In this document: one piece after another, positions 23,208-34,639 of the stretch
How the letters are laid out: each line of letters begins with the position of its first letter
Numbering within the stretch: position 1 is the stretch's first letter
Origin: Tragulus kanchil
Taxonomy: Eukaryota > Chordata > Mammalia > Artiodactyla > Tragulidae
Reading direction: 5' to 3'
DNA: 64,000 nt
Assembly (NCBI GenBank): GCA_022376925.1
Contig: JAIOJX010000028.1
Coordinates: 68,227,001-68,291,000 of the forward strand
Translations under genes and position numbers: made by a program
The notes under the pieces: generated by a model
What the model saw: only the letters and a program-made list of their open reading frames with translations
What the model was told of the DNA's origin: nothing
The model's database searches: none

Positions 23208-24095
23208 AAGAGAGAGATTGTTCATTGTTTGATTTGGTGGGGGCTGCTTTTTCTGAGGTGTATTCTCCCTTTTGTTTCCTCAGATTTATGAGCCTGGCAT
23301 GCTTTTCTGTCTGCTACTGAAAAGACTATTGTGACCATGTACACACAGTCTCAGCAAATAATTTATTTCAGGCCTCAGAGAACATTCTTTTTTCATATTC
23401 AAAACAGGAATTTTTCATTTCAGTCACCTGTCCCAATCTTAGTAGTGATTCTATAATGTCAGTATTCATTTTCAAAAAAAAAAAAAAGAACAAAGTTATA
23501 GTTGAGGGGGCTTTGACATAGATGAATGGAGTGGTGGTGAATGTGGCACTGGATTATATACCACCATAACAAAAATTTTGGTTAGGGAGAAACTTTAATT
23601 TTTAAATATTTAATTTTTGTTGTCTTCTGTTTCTTTCATTCTAACCTCAAATGTCATGCAAATAAATGTATTCCAGTTTTAGCAATAAAACATTGGAATG
23701 GGAGATAATTCTATTAATTCAAAGAATACATGTTTTATTTTAGTTAAAAAAGGATATTCCTTTACCTTGACCTATCTGGATGGGTATCTGCAATACACCC
23801 CCAGATACACAGACATCTGTTTTATCTGGGGATGTAATTTTTTGACAGAATTATCATTTCTCTATTTTACTTTTATGATATTAACAATTGTCCCTGAGAA
23901 TTTATAAAATTCTATTGCTTATTTATCTATACCTTTTTATCTATGGTGAAACTGTCTGGTTTTATCACATCACATGCATATAATTGCGTATATTGTCACA
24001 TTATTATACTATGGTGCTAGATTAGACCTCAAAAATGTGTGTAATTCATCCTCTTAGGTATACAGTAAACTTTGCTGTAGCCTCCCTTTCCTTCA
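23208..24095. other. unassigned single-copy sequence
   Basis: An A run lies at about 23476-23487. One plus frame (23698-23907, 69 codons) shows no known domain. No duplication here. Confidence 0.45.
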
Positions 24096-26307
24096 AATTT
24101 CCCAAATAAGATGATTCTTCAACCTTTCGTTCTGAAAAGAAAACTGACTTTTAAAGAAATGATCAAAGAGACCTTGACCATACCCATAAGAACCTGACAA
24201 AGGTACACATTTATCGTTTGCTCTTGAAAGTCTCATACTATAGCTGGTTAATAACATTTCATAGAATCAGTGGATATTATATTTTCTTGTTCCTCTGTTC
24301 TGATCATCCCTTTGTGTACTTTAACATCAACTATACTGGGATTAAAAGCCTGGATGATTGAACAGGAAAAGATGAATCTCATTTTAGCTCCATTATTGGC
24401 AACAGAACTATTCCCAAACCATTCTTTTTGCAAACTTTATGAAAACCGTCTGCAGGTCTCATATAAGGGCAAAAATTAGCATGCATTCTGAAGGATTTGT
24501 ATGCATATTTTCATCAACAAAATATGACAGTTTTGACTAGAATATATCATCAACACTTTTCAGGAATAGTTTTGTCAACATTTGTAAAAAATGATACTAC
24601 TACTTATCAAGAATTTTTGTTAGTAAATGTGGGAAAATCACTTAGTCACTCTTGTGTTTGTTTTTTTCTGTCTCAAATTGACAATATTTACTTCTATTAA
24701 ACTCACATAAGACATGTATTGACATTGAGCTAAATACTCCCATTCTGTAAACTTTGGGGCAATAATTCATCAATGTGGGAAAAAATGGTGAAAAGACTTA
24801 GTATGTAGCAAACAAAGAAATACCTTACTCTGTCACATTTCCCAAAAGCCAAGGTAGCACTTTCCATAATCATTAAGTTAAGCTTGGTCACGCAGTCGTG
24901 TCCAATTCTTTGTGACTCCATGGACTACAGCACATCAGGCTTCCCTGTCCTTCACCATCTCTTGCATCTCCTTGAACTCATGTCCATTGACCAAGTGATG
25001 CCATCTAACCATCTCATCCTCTGTTGTCCCCTTCTCCATCAGCCTACTGTTTTTCCAAGCATCAGGGTATTTTCTGATAAGTCATCTCTTTGCATCAATT
25101 GGCCAAAGTATTGAATCTCCAGCCTCAGCATCAGTTCTTCCAACAAATAGTCAGGTTGATTTCCTTTAGGATTGACTGGTTTGATCTCCTTGATGTCCAG
25201 CAATTTCCCAAATAAGATGATTCTTCAACCTTTCGTTCTGAAAAGAAAACTGACTTTTAAAGAAATGATCAAAGAGACCTTGACCATACCCATAAGAACC
25301 TGACAAAGGTACACATTTATCGTTTGCTCTTGAAAGTCTCATACTATAGCTGGTTAATAACATTTCATAGAATCAGTGGATATTATATTTTCTTGTTCCT
25401 CTGTTCTGATCATCCCTTTGTGTACTTTAACATCAACTATACTGGGATTAAAAGCCTGGATGATTGAACAGGAAAAGATGAATCTCATTTTAGCTCCATT
25501 ATTGGCAACAGAACTATTCCCAAACCATTCTTTTTGCAAACTTTATGAAAACCGTCTGCAGGTCTCATATAAGGGCAAAAATTAGCATGCATTCTGAAGG
25601 ATTTGTATGCATATTTTCATCAACAAAATATGACAGTTTTGACTAGAATATATCATCAACACTTTTCAGGAATAGTTTTGTCAACATTTGTAAAAAAAAT
25701 GATACTACTACTTATCAAGAATTTTTGTTAGTAAATGTGGGAAAATCACTTAGTCACTCTTGTGTTTGTTTTTTTCTGTCTCAAATTGACAATATTTACT
25801 TCTATTAAACTCACATAAGACATGTATTGACATTGAGCTAAATACTCCCATTCTGTAAACTTTGGGGCAATAATTCATCAATGTGGGAAAAAATGGTGAA
25901 AAGACTTAGTATGTAGCAAACAAAGAAATACCTTACTCTGTCACATTTCCCAAAAGCCAAGGTAGCACTTTCCATAATCATTAAGTTAAGCTTGGTCACG
26001 CAGTCGTGTCCAATTCTTTGTGACTCCATGGACTACAGCACATCAGGCTTCCCTGTCCTTCACCATCTCTTGCATCTCCTTGAACTCATGTCCATTGACC
26101 AAGTGATGCCATCTAACCATCTCATCCTCTGTTGTCCCCTTCTCCATCAGCCTACTGTTTTTCCAAGCATCAGGGTATTTTCTGATAAGTCATCTCTTTG
26201 CATCAATTGGCCAAAGTATTGAATCTCCAGCCTCAGCATCAGTTCTTCCAACAAATAGTCAGGTTGATTTCCTTTAGGATTGACTGGTTTGATCTCCTTG
26301 ATGTCCA
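24096..26307. repeat. direct duplication 9 (about 1.1 kb)
   Basis: Copy 1 is 24096-25199 and copy 2 is 25202-26307. The shift is 1106, then 1108 after a two-A difference in the A run near 24586 / 25692. Two bases separate the copies. Confidence 0.94.
24878..25199 (-). mobile_element. BovB LINE 3' end, copy 1 (cut by junction)
   Basis: On plus: cacgcagtcgtgtccaattc, ttgtgactccatggactaca, ccaagtgatgccatctaacc, ttggccaaagtattgaatct, attgactggtttgatctcct. Stops at 25199 because copy 2 of duplication 9 begins. Confidence 0.88.
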
Positions 26308-28145
26308 TGGGACTCTCAAGAATCTTCTCCAACACCATAGTTTAAAGGCATCAATTCTTTGGAGTTCAGCCTTCTTTATGGTCCAACTCTCACATCCATA
26401 CATGACTACTAGAAAAGCTATAGCTTTGTCTATACAGACTTTTGTCAACAAAGTGACGTCTCTGATTTTTAATACGCTGTCTCAGTTTGTCATAGTTTTT
26501 CTTCCAAGGAGCAAGCATCTTTTAATTCCATGGCTGTAGTCACCATCTGCAGTGATTTTGGAGCCCAAGAAAGTAAACTGTTTCCATTGTTTGCCCATCT
26601 ATATGCCATGAAATAATGGGACTGGATGCCATGATCTTCATTTTCTGAATGTTGAGTTTTAGGCCAGCTTTTTCACTCTCCTTTTTCACCTTCATCAAGA
26701 TGCTCTTTAGTTCTGCTTTGCTTTCTGCCATAAGGATGGCGTCCTCTGCATACCTGAGACTATTGATATTTCTCCTGGCAGTATTGATTCCAGCTTGTGT
26801 TTCATCCAGAGTGACATTTCACATGATGTACTCTGCATAAGTTAAATAAGCAAATGGCCAGTATATAGCCTTGCGTACTCCTTCCCAATTTGGAATAAGT
26901 CTGTTGTTCCATGTCCACTTCTAACTGTTGCTTCTTGTTCTGCAAACAGGGTTCACAGGAGGGAGATAAGGTGGTTTGGTATCCCCATCTCTCAGGTTTT
27001 GCACAGTTTCTGCCAGGTTAGTGGGAAAAATGGTGAAAAGACTTAGTATGTAGCAAAAAAGTACCTTACTCTGTCACATTTCCCAAAAGCCAAGGTAGCA
27101 CTTTCCATAATCATTAAGTTAAGCTTGGTCACGCAGTCGTGTCCAATTCTTTGTGACTCCATGGACTACAGCACATCAGGCTTCCCTGTCCTTCACCATC
27201 TCTTGCATCTCCTTGAACTCATGTCCATTGACCAAGTGATGCCATCTAACCATCTCATCCTCTGTTGTCCCCTTCTCCATCAGCCTACTGTTTTTCCAAG
27301 CATCAGGGTATTTTCTGATAAGTCATCTCTTTGCATCAATTGGCCAAAGTATTGAATCTCCAGCCTCAGCATCAGTTCTTCCAACAAATAGTCAGGTTGA
27401 TTTCCTTTAGGATTGACTGGTTTGATCTCCTTGATGTCCATGGGACTCTCAAGAATCTTCTCCAACACCATAGTTTAAAGGCATCAATTCTTTGGAGTTC
27501 AGCCTTCTTTATGGTCCAACTCTCACATCCATACATGACTACTAGAAAAGCTATAGCTTTGTCTATACAGACTTTTGTCAACAAAGTGACGTCTCTGATT
27601 TTTAATACGCTGTCTCAGTTTGTCATAGTTTTTCTTCCAAGGAGCAAGCATCTTTTAATTCCATGGCTGTAGTCACCATCTGCAGTGATTTTGGAGCCCA
27701 AGAAAGTAAACTGTTTCCATTGTTTGCCCATCTATATGCCATGAAATAATGGGACTGGATGCCATGATCTTCATTTTCTGAATGTTGAGTTTTAGGCCAG
27801 CTTTTTCACTCTCCTTTTTCACCTTCATCAAGATGCTCTTTAGTTCTGCTTTGCTTTCTGCCATAAGGATGGCGTCCTCTGCATACCTGAGACTATTGAT
27901 ATTTCTCCTGGCAGTATTGATTCCAGCTTGTGTTTCATCCAGAGTGACATTTCACATGATGTACTCTGCATAAGTTAAATAAGCAAATGGCCAGTATATA
28001 GCCTTGCGTACTCCTTCCCCAATTTGGAATAAGTCTGTTGTTCCATGTCCACTTCTAACTGTTGCTTCTTGTTCTGCAAACAGGGTTCACAGGAGGGAGA
28101 TAAGGTGGTTTGGTATCCCCATCTCTCAGGTTTTGCACAGTTTCT
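25883..28145. repeat. direct duplication 10 (about 1.13 kb)
   Basis: Copy 1 is 25883-27011 and copy 2 is 27021-28145. The shift is 1138 at first and 1133 to 1134 later. The head of copy 2 has lost bases (gcaaaaaagtacc against gcaaacaaagaaatacc). Duplications 9 and 10 overlap, so 25883-26307 corresponds to three window positions. Confidence 0.94.
25986..27011 (-). mobile_element. BovB LINE, 3' end into reverse transcriptase, copy 1
   Basis: Continuous minus-strand BovB. Its ORF2 C-terminal text reads in open pieces, for example KKESEKAGLKLNIQKMKIMA and the IISWHIDGQTMETVYFLG motif (26540-26731), followed by the MYGCESWTIKKAELQRIDAF region (26239-26451). Frames change between pieces, so it is a pseudogene copy. 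Confidence 0.92.
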
Positions 28146-28749
28146 TGTGATTCACAGTCAAAAGCTTAATATAGTCAATGAAGCAGAAGTAGATTTTTTT
28201 CTGGAATTCCCTTGCTGTTGCTATGATCCAACGAATGTTGGCAATTTGATCTCTGGTTCCTCTAACTTTTCCAAATCCAGCTGGTACATCTGGAAGTGCT
28301 TAAGTCATGTACTGTGGAAACCTAGCTTGGGAGATTTTGAGCATTACTTTGCTAGCATGTGAAATGAGTGCAATTGGGCAGTAGTTTGAAAATTCTTTGA
28401 CATTGCCCTTCTTTGGGATTGGAATGAAAACTGACTTTTTCCAGTCCAGGGTCATTGCTGAGTTTTCCAAATTTGCTGGCATATTGAGTGTAGTGCTTTA
28501 ATAGCACCATCTTTTAGGATTTGGAATATTTCAGCTGGAATTCCATCACCTTCACTAGCTTTGTTTATAGTAATGCTTCCTAGGGCCCACTTGATTTCAC
28601 ACTCTGAGATGTCTGGCTGTAGGTAAGTGATCACATCATTGCTGTCATCTGGGTCATTAAGATCTTTTTTGTATAGTTCTTCTGTGTATTCTTTCCACCT
28701 CTTCTTAATATCTTCTGCTTCTGTTAGGTCTATACTGTTTCTGTGTTTT
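27118..28749 (-). mobile_element. BovB LINE, 3' end through reverse transcriptase, longest piece
   Basis: Repeats the 25986-27011 text, then continues into the reverse transcriptase proper. 28300-28482 reads SVFIPIPKKGNVKEFSNYCP then IALIS, the finger motif of RTE-type enzymes. 28452-28634 reads INKASEGDGIPAEIFQILKD. Stops and shifts are present, so it is inactive. Interrupted at 28750 by a small L1 and resumes at 28841. Confidence 0.93.
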
Positions 28750-28840
28750 GTTTTGTTTTTTTAACTTTTTTTTTTTTTTTTTACAGAATTTGATTGTTTA
28801 CTGCCACACATCTACCTGAATCTGCCATATACCTATCAGA
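28750..28840 (-). mobile_element. short 5'-truncated L1 insertion inside BovB
   Basis: On plus it is a T-rich tract with a long T run (about 28767-28782), then acagaatttgattgtttact, gccacacatctacctgaatc and tgccatata, recalling the 3' UTR of ruminant L1 on minus. It is flanked by a 12-base direct repeat, tttctgtgtttt, at 28738-28749 and 28841-28852, where BovB would have it once. This is a target-site duplication. About 60 bases of L1 plus the A tail. Confidence 0.72.
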
Positions 28841-29240
28841 TTTCTGTGTTTTCTTGTGCCTATCTTTGCATGAAATGTTCTCTTGGTATCTCTAATTTTC
28901 TTGTAGAGATCTCTAATCTTTCCCATTCTAGTATTTTCCTCTATTTCTTTGCATTGTTCACTTAAGAAGGCTTTCTTTTCTCTCCTTGCTTACTCTAGAA
29001 TTCTGTATTCAGCTCTATTTCTTTGCATTGTTCACTTAAGAAGGCTTTCTTTTCTCTCTTTGCTTACTCTAGAATTCTGTATTCAGATGGATATATCTTT
29101 CCTTTTCTCCTTTGCCTTATACATCTCTTATTTTCTCAGCTATTTGTAAGGCCTCCTCAGACAACCATTTTGCTATTTGGCATTTCTTTTTCTTGGGAAT
29201 GGTTTTGATCACTGCCTCCTATATGATGTTACAAATCTCC
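28841..29240 (-). mobile_element. BovB LINE, 5'-ward continuation, copy 1
   Basis: Resumes the BovB interrupted at 28750: cctatctttgcatgaaatgt, tcttggtatctctaattttc, catttctttttcttgggaat, tggttttgatcactgcctcc. Together with 27118-28749 this gives about 2 kb of one BovB. It contains a 74-base internal tandem duplication (28939-29086). Confidence 0.9.
28939..29086. repeat. 74-base tandem duplication inside BovB
   Basis: Units 28939-29012 and 29013-29086, each starting ctctatttctttgcattg and ending attctgtattcag. They differ at one base (ctccttgc against ctctttgc). Seen again at 30039-30186 in the second copy of duplication 11, so it precedes whatever made the 1.1-kb copies. Confidence 0.93.
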
Positions 29241-29342
29241 ATAAACATTACAGAAATCAGAATACACTGGCTTTGATAAATTGAAAGATAGTTTCATAGC
29301 CATTTATTAGTAGGACATTGTTTTTGTATTTGGCATTTAATA

Positions 29343-29560
29343 TGCTTCCCAGGGCGCTAGAGGTAAAGAATCCTCCTGCCAATGTAGGAGACACAAGAGA
29401 TGCAGGTTTGATCCCTGGAAGGAGGAGAGAAGATCCCATTGAGGAGGAAACTGGAACCCACTCCAATATTTTTGCCTGGAAAATTCCATGTCCAGAGATG
29501 CCTTGTGAGCTACAGTCCATGAGGCTGCAAAGAGTCGGACGTGGCTGAAGCAACTGAACA
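29343..29560 (+). mobile_element. Bov-tA SINE, copy 1
   Basis: Head gcttcccagggcgctagagg and gccaatgtaggagacacaag; body gaggaggaaactggaaccca, ctgcaaagagtcggacgtgg, caactgaaca. Full length, plus strand. Appears again at 30443-30660 and, without its head, at 31711-31861. Confidence 0.9.
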
Positions 29561-29786
29561 CAGTATAGCACATACGCTGTCTCATTATTCTTTGTTTCTG
29601 TATGTATTTTACAATTTATTTTATTTTGACATTGAGCAACTGCACAACTTCTCATATGCCTTTGTCTAAAGACAAACATTCTTTATCTTGGCAACTTGTC
29701 CTCTTTGAGCATGGAGTCTCAGTAAACGTGTCTATTTATAGTGAGCAAAATTTACACTTAATGCTCAGATATATGGTCTGAATGGT

Positions 29787-29896
29787 TGTTGTTGTCATTT
29801 AGTCACTAAATTATGTCTGACTCTTTGCAACCTCATGGACTGTAGTCAGCCAGGCTCCTTTGTCCACGGAATTTCTCAGGCAAGAATAGTGGAGTG
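29787..29896 (-). mobile_element. Bov-tA SINE, first copy cut by junction
   Basis: On plus: gttgttgtcatttagtcact, tctgactctttgcaacctca, caggcaagaatagtggagtg, then it stops at the duplication 11 junction. The uncut version is 30887-31089. Confidence 0.85.
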
Positions 29897-29940
29897 TTTA
29901 CTGCCACACATCTACCTGAATCTGCCATATACCTATCAGA

Positions 29941-30340
29941 TTTCTGTGTTTTCTTGTGCCTATCTTTGCATGAAATGTTCTCTTGGTATCTCTAATTTTC
30001 TTGTAGAGATCTCTAATCTTTCCCATTCTAGTATTTTCCTCTATTTCTTTGCATTGTTCACTTAAGAAGGCTTTCTTTTCTCTCCTTGCTTACTCTAGAA
30101 TTCTGTATTCAGCTCTATTTCTTTGCATTGTTCACTTAAGAAGGCTTTCTTTTCTCTCTTTGCTTACTCTAGAATTCTGTATTCAGATGGATATATCTTT
30201 CCTTTTCTCCTTTGCCTTATACATCTCTTATTTTCTCAGCTATTTGTAAGGCCTCCTCAGACAACCATTTTGCTATTTGGCATTTCTTTTTCTTGGGAAT
30301 GGTTTTGATCACTGCCTCCTATATGATGTTACAAATCTCC
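29941..30340 (-). mobile_element. BovB LINE, 5'-ward continuation, copy 2
   Basis: Duplicate of 28841-29240 at a shift of 1100, including the 74-base tandem duplication. The preceding 29895-29940 is the remainder of the short L1 insertion. Confidence 0.9.
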
Positions 30341-30442
30341 ATAAACATTACAGAAATCAGAATACACTGGCTTTGATAAATTGAAAGATAGTTTCATAGC
30401 CATTTATTAGTAGGACATTGTTTTTGTATTTGGCATTTAATA

Positions 30443-30660
30443 TGCTTCCCAGGGCGCTAGAGGTAAAGAATCCTCCTGCCAATGTAGGAGACACAAGAGA
30501 TGCAGGTTTGATCCCTGGAAGGAGGAGAGAAGATCCCATTGAGGAGGAAACTGGAACCCACTCCAATATTTTTGCCTGGAAAATTCCATGTCCAGAGATG
30601 CCTTGTGAGCTACAGTCCATGAGGCTGCAAAGAGTCGGACGTGGCTGAAGCAACTGAACA
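30443..30660 (+). mobile_element. Bov-tA SINE, copy 2
   Basis: Same element as 29343-29560, shifted by 1100. Confidence 0.9.
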
Positions 30661-30886
30661 CAGTATAGCACATACGCTGTCTCATTATTCTTTGTTTCTG
30701 TATGTATTTTACAATTTATTTTATTTTGACATTGAGCAACTGCACAACTTCTCATATGCCTTTGTCTAAAGACAAACATTCTTTATCTTGGCAACTTGTC
30801 CTCCTTGAGCATGGAGTCTCAGTAAACGTGTCTATTTATAGTGAGCAAAATTTACACTTAATGCTCAGATATATGGTCTGAATGGT

Positions 30887-31089
30887 TGTTGTTGTCATTT
30901 AGTCACTAAATTATGTCTGACTCTTTGCAACCTCATGGACTGTAGTCAGCCAAGCTCCTTTGTCCACGGAATTTCTCAGGCAAGAATAGTGGAGTGCGTT
31001 GCCATTTCCTTCTCTAGGAATCTTCCTGACCCAGAGATTGAACCTGTGGCTCCTGCATGGGCAGGCAGATTCTTTACTGCTGAGCCACA
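30887..31089 (-). mobile_element. Bov-tA SINE, uncut copy
   Basis: Complete version of the element started at 29787. It continues through ttgccatttccttctctagg and gggcaggcagattctttact to gctgagccac. Confidence 0.9.
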
Positions 31090-31127
31090 TACTACGAAGG
31101 CATAATTAATTTTTTCCCCATCATACC

Positions 31128-31380
31128 TCTTTTATTTTTGTATTGATTTCATCCATCTTTTATTCTTTGGCCTGTGTGGGTCTCCCACTGCAGTGGCCTC
31201 TCTTCTTGCAGAGCACTGGCTCTGGGTACATATGCTCCAGAGCACTGACTCCTAATTGGACACACCAGGCCGCTCCAAGGCACATGGGATCTTCCCAGAC
31301 CAGGGGCAGACCAGGGATGGAACTGATGCCCCTTGCAGTGCAAGGTGGACTCTCTACCCACTGGACCACCAGGAAAATCC
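31128..31380 (-). mobile_element. SINE2/CHR-like SINE, copy 1
   Basis: On plus: ttctttggcctgtgtgggtc, cttgcagagcactggctctg, cccttgcagtgcaaggtgga, actggaccaccagg. The T/A lead is short. Minus orientation. Confidence 0.8.
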
Positions 31381-31710
31381 TAAGTTTTTAAAAATAAGAT
31401 TACTCCTGAAAAACCTCCAGTTTTTGGTTACTTAAAGGAGAAGAGGTTACCTAGGTATGTTAAGGTGTGCGGTTATGTGGATATAGGACACATGTTGTAT
31501 TGGTGTCATCCTCACATTTAGGTGAGCCAGGAATTGACCTCTTATATTCCCCTAAACCATTTATGGACTTTTGGAATTGAAAGTAATATCAGCAATCCAT
31601 GGTTGATCCCTTTATTTCATAGACAAGGAAGTTATGTCCCAGAAAGTCAAACAAGGAATAGGACCAGGATTTCTTTTGATGCCATCTCTGTTCTTTCTAG
31701 CAGAAAGGGG

Positions 31711-31861
31711 TTGATCCCTGGAAGGAGGAGAGAAGATCCCATTGAGGAGGAAACTGGAACCCACTCCAATATTTTTGCCTGGAAAATTCCATGTCCAGAT
31801 GCATTCTCAGCTAAAGTCAATGAGGCTGCAAAGAGTCGGACGTGGCTGAAGCAACTGAACA
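31711..31861 (+). mobile_element. Bov-tA SINE, third copy without head
   Basis: Third appearance of the 29343 element, beginning at the junction of duplication 12 and mutated over its first 110 bases. Confidence 0.85.
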
Positions 31862-32087
31862 CAGTATAGCACATACGCTGTCTCATTATTCTTTGTTTCT
31901 GTATGTATTTTACAATTTATTTTATTTTGACATTGAGCAACTGCACAACTTCTCATATGCCTTTGTCTAAAGACAAACATTCTTTATCTTGGCAACTTGT
32001 CCTCTTTGAGCATGGAGTCTCAGTAAACGTGTCTATTTATAGTGAGCAAAATTTACACTTAATGCTCAGATATATGGTCTGAATGGT

Positions 32088-32290
32088 TGTTGTTGTCATT
32101 TAGTCACTAAATTATGTCTGACTCTTTGCAACCTCATGGACTGTAGTCAGCCAAGCTCCTTTGTCCACGGAATTTCTCAGGCAAGAATAGTGGAGTGCGT
32201 TGCCATTTCCTTCTCTAGGGAATCTTCCTGACCCAGAGATTGAACCTGTGGCTCCTGCATGGGCAGGCAGATTCTTTACTGCTGAGCCAC
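32088..32290 (-). mobile_element. Bov-tA SINE, third copy
   Basis: Duplicate of 30887-31089 at a shift of about 1201, with one extra g in the tctaggg tract. Confidence 0.88.
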
Positions 32291-32329
32291 ATACTACGAA
32301 GGCATAATTAATTTTTTCCCCATCATACC

Positions 32330-32582
32330 TCTTTTATTTTTGTATTGATTTCATCCATCTTTTATTCTTTGGCCTGTGTGGGTCTCCCACTGCAGTGGCC
32401 TCTCTTCTTGCAGAGCACTGGCTCTGGGTACATATGCTCCAGAGCACTGACTCCTAATTGGACACACCAGGCCGCTCCAAGGCACATGGGATCTTCCCAG
32501 ACCAGGGGCAGACCAGGGATGGAACTGATGCCCCTTGCAGTGCAAGGTGGACTCTCTACCCACTGGACCACCAGGAAAATCC
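32330..32582 (-). mobile_element. SINE2/CHR-like SINE, copy 2
   Basis: Duplicate of 31128-31380, shift 1202. Confidence 0.8.
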
Positions 32583-33239
32583 TAAGTTTTTAAAAATAAG
32601 ATTACTCCTGAAAAACCTCCAGTTTTTGGTTACTTAAAGGAGAAGAGGTTACCTAGGTATGTTAAGGTGTGCGGTTATGTGGATATAGGACACATGTTGT
32701 ATTGGTGTCATCCTCACATTTAGGTGAGCCAGGAATTGACCTCTTATATTCCCCTAAACCATTTATGGACTTTTGGAATTGAAAGTAATATCAGCAATCC
32801 ATGGTTGATCCCTTTATTTCATAGACAAGGAAGTTATGTCCCAGAAAGTCAAACAAGGAATAGGACCAGGATTTCTTTTGATGCCATCTCTGTTCTTTCT
32901 AGCAGAAAGTCCCTTTTCTCTAATTCCCCTCAGGTGTATGAACTCCCACCGCCTTCCCCATTTCAAGCAGATGATTCATATGTGATCTTATTTCACTTTT
33001 ATAATCACTATAGCTTCAGGAACCAGCAGGTCTAAGAGGATTTCACAGAGTTGCTTCAGCAGCAGCATCCCACTCCCTTCACCAATCCCTCTTACTGTTC
33101 AAGTGAAGAGGAGTTTCACGTTTTTAACACATTATCTGAAACTCTTGACCTTTACATCCTCAAGTCCATCTTATGCTTATGTATCCTACAGAGACTTACA
33201 TGACTAGAACCCAAGCCTCTTTGTGTGCAGAAAAACTAC

Positions 33240-33460
33240 CTTCAGCAAGACATCTGGCCTTAATTTCAAAAGATTATAATAAAAAGTATATAAAACAGGT
33301 AACTTATAGGAACCTACTGAATAGCACAGGGACCTCTTCTCAGAGTTCCCTATATAGGGAAAGAATCTTTAAAAAGGTGAAATATATGTATAACTTATTC
33401 ACTTTGCTGTACACCTGAAACTAACACAACATTGTAAATCAATTATACTCTAGTGATTTT
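33240..33460 (+). mobile_element. L1 LINE 3' UTR end, copy 1
   Basis: Words actgaatagcacagggacct, aggtgaaatatatgtataac, cactttgctgtacacctgaa, actaacacaacattgtaaat and caattatactctagtgattt are the 3' end of cetartiodactyl L1 on plus. Strongly 5'-truncated. Confidence 0.82.
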
Positions 33461-33479
33461 TAAAAATTTTTAGATTCTT

Positions 33480-33737
33480 TTATTTTATTTATTTATTTTT
33501 TAAATTTATTTTCATCCAACTTTGTTCTTTGGCCTGTGTGGGCCTCCCATTGCAGTGGCCTCTCTCATTGCAGAGCACTGGCTCTGGGCACATATGCTCC
33601 AGAGCGCTGGCTGGTAACTGGACACACCGGTCCAGCCATTCCACGGCACATGGGATCTTCCCAGGCCAGGGATGAAACCCAGTGCCCCTTCCCCTGCAAG
33701 ATGGACTCTTTACCCACTGGACCACCAGGGAAGCCCT
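33480..33737 (-). mobile_element. SINE2/CHR-like SINE, copy 1
   Basis: Directly follows the L1 tail. On plus: ttttatttatttatttttta, ttctttggcctgtgtgggcc, actggacaccagggaag-type end (ccactggaccaccaggga). Minus orientation. Confidence 0.82.
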
Positions 33738-34399
33738 TATATTTCAGTAAATTTTTAAAAAATGTATGTCAAGGAATACCTTAATGGTTCCTTTGAAGTT
33801 AAACTTGCCTTCTCTGTGCCTTACACGTGAGTGTAATGAAGGTGTCTGCAGTCTAAACATGTGCCTTACACGTGAGTGTAACATATAGTTAATGCCCTTT
33901 ATTTCATAAGTGAGCCAATGTTTTTTTTGACTTTGGAATTGAAAGTAATATCAGCAATCCATGGTTGATCCCTTTATTTCATAGACAAGGAAGTTATGTC
34001 CCAGAAAGTCAAACAAGGAATAGGACCAGGATTTCTTTTGATGCCATCTCTGTTCTTTCTAGCAGAAAGTCCCTTTTCTCTAATTCCCCTCAGGTGTATG
34101 AACTCCCACCGCCTTCCCCATTTCAAGCAGATGATTCATATGTGATCTTATTTCACTTTTATAATCACTATAGCTTCAGGAACCAGCAGGTCTAAGAGGA
34201 TTTCACAGAGTTGCTTCAGCAGCAGCATCCCACTCCCTTCACCAATCCCTCTTACTGTTCAAGTGAAGAGGAGTTTCACGTTTTTAACACATTATCTGAA
34301 ACTCTTGACCTTTACATCCTCAAGTCCATCTTATGCTTATGTATCCTACAGAGACTTACATGACTAGAACCCAAGCCTCTTTGTGTGCAGAAAAACTAC

Positions 34400-34620
34400 C
34401 TTCAGCAAGACATCTGGCCTTAATTTCAAAAGATTATAATAAAAAGTATATAAAACAGGTAACTTATAGGAACCTACTGAATAGCACAGGGACCTCTTCT
34501 CAGAGTTCCCTATATAGGGAAAGAATCTTTAAAAAGGTGAAATATATGTATAACTTATTCACTTTGCTGTACACCTGAAACTAACACAACATTGTAAATC
34601 AATTATACTCTAGTGATTTT
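34400..34620 (+). mobile_element. L1 LINE 3' UTR end, copy 2
   Basis: Duplicate of 33240-33460, shift 1160. Confidence 0.82.
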
Positions 34621-34639
34621 TAAAAATTTTTAGATTCTT

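Larger units (their letters stand above)
28795..30996. repeat. direct duplication 11 (1.10 kb)
   Basis: Copy 1 is 28795-29896 and copy 2 is 29895-30996, shift exactly 1100. There is no filler and tg is shared at the junction. Almost no differences (tcctctttgagc against tcctccttgagc; gccaggctcc against gccaagctcc). Confidence 0.95.
30508..32909. repeat. direct duplication 12 (1.20 kb, among the longest)
   Basis: Copy 1 is 30508-31707 and copy 2 is 31711-32909, shift 1201 to 1203. At the head of copy 2 the SINE text is altered (ccagatgcattctcagctaa for ccagagatgccttgtgagct). The junction lies within the SINE. Confidence 0.94.

Noticed and set aside
29257..29679. Minus-strand open frame of 140 codons, present twice
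   Set aside because: Its middle is a Bov-tA SINE in reverse (LFAASWTVAHKA-like text in the neighbouring frame). The repeat appearance comes from duplication 11. No promoter, splice or domain evidence.
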